This document shows, in pieces, positions 37,790 through 40,966 of a DNA stretch of 40,966 nucleotides. The stretch comes from a virus. Each line of letters begins with the position of its first letter. The stretch's first letter is position 1. The stretch spans positions 1 to 40,966 of the IMG/VR virus record IMGVR_UViG_3300047557_002959, one strand, 5' to 3'. The translations under genes and the position numbers were made by a program. The notes beneath the pieces were generated by a model. It saw only the letters and a program-made list of their open reading frames with translations, did no database searches and was not told where the DNA came from.

Positions 37790-38332
37790 ATGAAAAATCA
37801 CCATTGCACTTCCTGTAACCAGTCTTTTACCCGCACAGGATTCGAGGCGCACTCCTGCGTAACCGCTGCCTCGAAGATGTCTCGCAAAGAGCGGCTACAG
37901 GAGCTCCTCAGGACAGGCGGCATCGACCGTCGGTACTACAAGCAGGAGATGCGAAAGTTGGGCACCGGCGTGTGTTACGCCGTAACAAAGGCCGAGAGTT
38001 ACGCCGCAAAGTTCTCTTGCGCCAAGCGGCCGGCGGATCAAGCCAAGTTGATGTCCGTTTGTTTCAACGACGCTCTCCTCGGGCGTCTCCTCACTGTCCG
38101 CGAGATCGTCGACTACATCTGCGTCGGCCGGTCGCGAGCCGGCATAGGGTCAAAGTACGATCCGTACCGCGGCCTCGCCGGCAACAAGCTGATGAAAGCC
38201 TACCAGCGCGACGCGGAACTTATCTTCGGGTGGTTCACGCTCAACAGTTCCGACCCTAAGACCATGGTCAAGGCCTACCGCGCGATCGTCGCCATCCAGG
38301 CCGGCCCTTGCAAAACCCAATCCCCAAAGTAA
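37790..38332 (+). CDS. Zinc-finger accessory protein
   Basis: A 180-residue protein. The N-terminus has a C2H2-like zinc finger (CTSCNQSFTRTGFEAHSC) at about residues 6-23. A basic helical body follows, with MSRKERLQELLRTGGIDRRY, a middle with CAKRPADQAKLMSV, and TMVKAYRAIVAIQAGPCKTQ near the end. SD TTAGGAGTTC before the ATG. It may bind nucleic acid. No named family. Confidence 0.7.
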   Translation: MKNHHCTSCNQSFTRTGFEAHSCVTAASKMSRKERLQELLRTGGIDRRYYKQEMRKLGTGVCYAVTKAESYAAKFSCAKRPADQAKLMSVCFNDALLGRLLTVREIVDYICVGRSRAGIGSKYDPYRGLAGNKLMKAYQRDAELIFGWFTLNSSDPKTMVKAYRAIVAIQAGPCKTQSPK

Positions 38333-38377
38333 CACCTCCTCAGCACAACTCCGCCTATCACTTATCATGAGATCATC

Positions 38378-38506
38378 ATGCTCACCTTCATCATTGGAAA
38401 TTCCCTCAACGCCTCTTTCCGCATTCTCTACTGGAACGACCTCGCCGAAGAATGGGGACCGAAGTCAGGGACGCGGTTCATTTTGTCAGCGTCGCTGACG
38501 CCTTAG
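38378..38506 (+). CDS. Short frame, possible 5' part of a split gene
   Basis: A 42-residue ORF starting MLTFIIGNSLNASFRILYWN and ending SASLTP. It overlaps the next frame (38452) over its last 18 codons. The N-terminal part looks like a real protein start, while the C-terminal part after AEEWG has no clear sense. A -1 shift near 38452 would join it to the next ORF. The SD is weak (GAGAT). It could be a complete short gene or a fragment. Confidence 0.4.
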   Translation: MLTFIIGNSLNASFRILYWNDLAEEWGPKSGTRFILSASLTP

Positions 38507-38907
38507 CGGCCGCCCTCAAGTTTACGGACTTCATGCTCCAGCTGGCTATCTACGAGGTCGACGAGGACAACCTGATTCTCAATCAAAAGAACCCGATCAT
38601 CGTGCAGCGCCCTCAGACGGATATCGGCGACATCTGCATCAGGCACAATCACGGTCAGATAACTTTGCGCGATGCCGTGTGGCATCCGTACCCTGTCGGC
38701 AAGGAGTACTACAACCCGGATGGCACCAACGGGTACCTCGAGGGCAAGGTGGTTAGCGGCGGCTACACCAACCGACTCTTCTGGGCTACTAGCCACACTC
38801 CGTTGGAAGTGGGCACGGTGCATCGCCAAGACTACTGCCCGATAACCCGCATTCACCCTGTTTATAACAGCTCGCTCAAGAGCATCGACTGCTGCACTTG
38901 CGGCTAA
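38452..38907 (+). CDS. Accessory protein, start uncertain
   Basis: A 151-residue frame starting MGTEVRDAVHFVSVADALAA. There is no SD near the ATG; it begins inside the 38378 ORF, so a shift from that frame is an alternative. The body has DNLILNQKNPIIVQRPQTDI, then HNHGQITLRDAVWHPYPVGK, and ends with SIDCCTCG, a Cys-rich terminus. Function unknown. Confidence 0.55.
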   Translation: MGTEVRDAVHFVSVADALAAALKFTDFMLQLAIYEVDEDNLILNQKNPIIVQRPQTDIGDICIRHNHGQITLRDAVWHPYPVGKEYYNPDGTNGYLEGKVVSGGYTNRLFWATSHTPLEVGTVHRQDYCPITRIHPVYNSSLKSIDCCTCG

Positions 38908-38919
38908 CCGGAGAGAAAC

Positions 38920-39384
38920 ATGACCACGAAAACGACACCTCAAAGCCTGATCGCCGCAATAGAGCACTACCAGTGCCCCAGCTGTGCTAACGGCACCGAC
39001 CCAAAGCCCTGTTGAGAGTATTGTGCCTCCGACACAGGGTGTACCTCCCATTGCCCTGGTACTCTGGACGCAGGAGCCCGCCTCCTTTTCCTCGGCCTTC
39101 CGAGAGGCTTTACTTTGGTTGGCTCTGCAGGAGCAGGTTCGCGTCAAGCGAAACTAGAGATTTTCGAGTCGACGGATCACCTCTACCGAAACTATCCGAC
39201 GGTGAAGACCATGTTCTCGCTTCCTATCTGGAAGCACTGGGACGACCAAGGTAATACCATAATGCGTTGGTACAGCCCTCGCACCAACGTAGGCTGGTCA
39301 CTGGTGATCTTAAGGGGGGACGCTCGAGAGGACTTCCTTTACGCTCGCGAGATAACTGCGGAAGAATTAAAGGACATGGACTAA
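38920..39384 (+). pseudogene. Cys-rich protein interrupted by an in-frame TGA
   Basis: From ATG at 38920 (SD CGGAGAG) a frame runs to TGA at 39013-39015, after MTTKTTPQSLIAAIEHYQCP and SCANGTDPKPC, then continues open in the same frame to 39384. After the TGA come EYCASDTGCTSHCPGTLDAG, then LFLGLPRGFTLVGSAG, and later TMFSLPIWKHWDDQGN, a full-looking 154-codon protein. I recall phage proteins with the same order of Cys-rich start, FLGLPxGF and VWKY-type middle. The TGA may be a nonsense mutation, a read-through site or a sequencing error. The 3' part alone could start at a TTG at 39115, but it has no SD. Confidence 0.55.
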
Positions 39385-39420
39385 CATCCGAACACTCTTA
39401 CTAACATCCGAACACTCTTA
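39381..39420 (+). repeat. 20-bp perfect tandem repeat
   Basis: CTAACATCCGAACACTCTTA at 39381-39400 and again at 39401-39420. The first copy includes the stop codon of the previous gene; the second precedes the SD of the radical SAM gene. Confidence 0.95.
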
Positions 39421-39432
39421 AAGGAATTTTCG

Positions 39433-40407
39433 ATGAAATTCACAAATCCATACGGACCGAATACAACGGTGCTTCTCCCAGGTAGTTGCAACGCCAAATG
39501 CGACTTCTGCTTCTGGGACCGAAAGAGCGCAAAGATCAAACCTCCCGAAGACTACCTCGACAAGGTGTTCTCTGTCCTGAGCAACTTGCCGTCCCAGTGT
39601 CGGACGCTTTCTATCAGCGGAGGTGAGCCTACGTTGAGCCCCTGGCTGCCGAAGTTTCTGGCCCGCCTGAGTGTGTGGCGCCGGAGCCACCACTTGGATC
39701 GTGTAGTCCTGACTACGCACGGGGGCAACCTGCTTTCAAAGATCGGAAGCGTCGCCTCAGTGGTCGACCACATCAACATCAGCCGACACGCAATCACGGA
39801 CGAGGACAACTGGACGATCTTCAAGACCGACAAGATACCGGACAGTATGAATCTGAGCCTCCTTATTAGCAGGGTGCACGACTTAGGCACTTGCGACGTC
39901 ACTTTGAATTGCGTGGTGCCGCGGGACGTTACCTCCAAGTTTTGCAAAGACTACATCAAGTTTGCCAAGGACGTGGGAGCAGATGCGGTTAGCTTTCGTA
40001 AGGTCGCGAGCGACGTGACGTCCACGAAAGCTGAGCGAAAGTTCGCCGAGAAATACGGAGTAGGGTCGGAGACGAAGTGCCCTGTTTGCCGCGGCATGGA
40101 GCAAATGGTCAAAGGGTTTCCTGTACGCTGGAAAGGCTCCGTGGAAGAACCCTCCCTTGAAACGAAAGGTATCTACGAGGTGGTTATCCATCCTGACGGT
40201 CTTGCGTATTCGGATTGGGGACGCACGACCTTGATACCCGCCCTGAACAAAAAAGCTCCTCCGAAAAGAAAGACTACAGCCGTTCGAGTCCATGGTGGTT
40301 GCCAGGGCCGGAGTAGTGGTAGAGGCGGCTGCGGTGGCAATGGCGGAGGATGCGGGGGTAGAGGAGGCTCCCCTGGTTGCGGATCCCGAGGGATAGGAGG
40401 CTGCTAA
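39433..40407 (+). CDS. Radical SAM protein with Gly/Cys-rich tail
   Basis: A 324-residue protein. The radical SAM cluster motif CNAKCDFC (C19, C23, C26; CxxxCxxC) is followed by ISGGEPT at residues 61-67, the SAM-binding GGE-type motif. A second Cys pair (CPVC) near residue 216 may bind an auxiliary cluster. Residues 287-324 form a tail of Gly, Arg, Ser and Cys, with Cys spaced 7-10 residues apart (C290, C300, C307, C316, C324). Such a tail is unusual for a stand-alone enzyme and resembles a microcin B17-type Gly-rich peptide. The enzyme could act on a nucleotide, peptide or its own tail. SD AAGGAATT. The gene end overlaps the next start (TAATG). Confidence 0.8.
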   Translation: MKFTNPYGPNTTVLLPGSCNAKCDFCFWDRKSAKIKPPEDYLDKVFSVLSNLPSQCRTLSISGGEPTLSPWLPKFLARLSVWRRSHHLDRVVLTTHGGNLLSKIGSVASVVDHINISRHAITDEDNWTIFKTDKIPDSMNLSLLISRVHDLGTCDVTLNCVVPRDVTSKFCKDYIKFAKDVGADAVSFRKVASDVTSTKAERKFAEKYGVGSETKCPVCRGMEQMVKGFPVRWKGSVEEPSLETKGIYEVVIHPDGLAYSDWGRTTLIPALNKKAPPKRKTTAVRVHGGCQGRSSGRGGCGGNGGGCGGRGGSPGCGSRGIGGC

Positions 40408-40625
40408 TGGCGACTTCTCGATCCCCTCTTTCTAGGAAAAGTTTATCGGAGTTTGTGCGGCAGCAGAGGCAGCTGGTCGCTATGCACGAAGGTGCGAAGC
40501 GGGCTGCTCTCGCAGAGCACCGTAACCATGATGCGGCGAGAAGCGATGGCTTGATGCGAGGCATCTTACAGGTGACAAACGATCTTGTCGAAGAATATGG
40601 TTTGACCCTTGAGGAGGAGACATGA
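40407..40625 (+). CDS. Small basic protein after the radical SAM gene
   Basis: A 72-residue protein starting MATSRSPLSRKSLSEFVRQQ. It is basic in the first part and helical throughout, ending VEEYGLTLEEET. Start overlaps the radical SAM stop (TAATG) and is preceded by TAGGAGG. It is co-expressed with the radical SAM gene and might be a partner or substrate, which is speculative. No cysteine. Confidence 0.6.
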   Translation: MATSRSPLSRKSLSEFVRQQRQLVAMHEGAKRAALAEHRNHDAARSDGLMRGILQVTNDLVEEYGLTLEEET

Positions 40626-40894
40626 AACTTCGTGAAGCAATCATTTTGTTGTCCCTGATACTGTCCTGGACCTATTATCTCTGGCCAGGTAAAAAGCCTA
40701 GCCAGACGGTCTTGACCGCAGGTGCCTACCATCGAGCCGAGAGATTCTGTTACGACCAGCGTAAAGCCTTTACCTGGAGACGAGGTGAATACGACGAAAT
40801 TCAGTCGGTAGCCTGCCTGAGCACCAACCCTTCAACAGGTAAAGACGAACGGGAAGAAATTCCTACCTACATTTTGCACGGAGAGAATCCATGA
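40622..40894 (+). CDS. Small membrane-anchored protein
   Basis: A 90-residue protein starting MKLREAIILLSLILSWTYYL, with a single N-terminal hydrophobic segment at residues 6-21, probably a membrane anchor or signal sequence. The soluble part contains two Cys (FCYDQRK and SVACLSTN). ATGA overlap with the previous gene; SD GAGGAGGAG. Function unknown. Similarity to phage spanin-like or Rz-like proteins was not evident. Confidence 0.6.
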   Translation: MKLREAIILLSLILSWTYYLWPGKKPSQTVLTAGAYHRAERFCYDQRKAFTWRRGEYDEIQSVACLSTNPSTGKDEREEIPTYILHGENP

Positions 40895-40966
40895 AAACCA
40901 TTGTTATCCGCGGCGTTCGCGTCTCGGTCCCTGACCTTCTTGTGAAGCACCGCGAAGGCGTGCGGT
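40891..40966 (+). CDS. Start of a gene cut by the window edge
   Basis: The ATG at 40891 (ATGA overlap with the previous stop) opens a frame MKTIVIRGVRVSVPDLLVKH that continues past the right edge. SD GGAGAG. Only about 25 codons are visible, so no family can be given. Confidence 0.6.
   Translation, partial: MKTIVIRGVRVSVPDLLVKHREGVR

Noticed and set aside
39013-39015. Genome-wide reassignment of UGA
   Set aside because: TGA ends several well-supported genes (for example at 28325, 33852 and 40894), so a single internal TGA does not support a changed code.
1-40966. tRNA genes, integrase or lysogeny genes
   Set aside because: No cloverleaf-like sequence, recombinase motif or repressor was seen by eye. 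A scan with tRNA-finding software would be needed to exclude a tRNA.

Overview
This window looks like part of the genome of a large lytic tailed phage with a contractile tail (myovirus, T4-like tail logic) that infects a Gram-negative bacterium. The evidence is the sheath/tube pair, the gp25-, gp6-, gp53-, spike- and PAAR-like baseplate genes, a tape-measure protein carrying a peptidoglycan peptidase, many tightly packed ORFs with strong Shine-Dalgarno (SD) sites, and very little non-coding DNA. I saw no integrase, repressor, tRNA or rRNA gene. The host cannot be fixed from the sequence; a proteobacterium such as Pseudomonas or a relative is a guess.

Layout. (1) 1-18076, minus strand, is the virion module, transcribed right to left: a zinc-ribbon/acidic head protein, a small head protein, the major capsid protein, an acidic protein, neck/tail-completion candidates, sheath, tube, a second tube-like protein, a tail-assembly chaperone with a possible recoding site, tape measure with an M15 peptidase, lytic transglycosylase, tube-initiator-like protein, gp53-like, hub, spike, PAAR tip, gp25 and the start of a gp6/J-like wedge gene. 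Hairpins after the capsid gene and after the acidic gene probably set mRNA levels. (2) 18083-19726, plus strand: a PP-loop (PAPS-reductase-like) gene and two unknown genes, ending at a bidirectional terminator. (3) 19796-23010, minus strand: glycosyltransferase, an unknown protein, a PIG-L deacetylase, an unknown small protein, and a small protein resembling the Acb2/Tad1-hairpin family. (4) 23011-23532: a repeat-rich divergent control region, possibly an origin. (5) 23533-25728: an orphan SF2-like ATPase. (6) 25839-40966, plus strand: a long accessory array of about 36 mostly small genes of unknown function, many with CxxC zinc-binding pairs. It has local duplications, two possibly broken or recoded genes, and a radical SAM enzyme with a glycine/cysteine-rich tail.

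How the parts work together. Region 1 builds the particle. Regions 2 and 3 hold a sugar transferase, a de-N-acetylase and a PP-loop enzyme, so they may act together in modifying DNA, a nucleotide or a small molecule; this is inference. Region 6 looks like early/host-takeover genes. It is punctuated by promoters with a shared TAAAATACGT or TGTAAATA core and by small hairpins.

Most interesting leads: the glycosyltransferase/PIG-L/PP-loop cluster, the radical SAM protein with its microcin-like tail, the in-frame TGA at 39013, the possible frameshift before the tape-measure gene, the shared promoter motif, and the candidate cyclic-nucleotide sponge.
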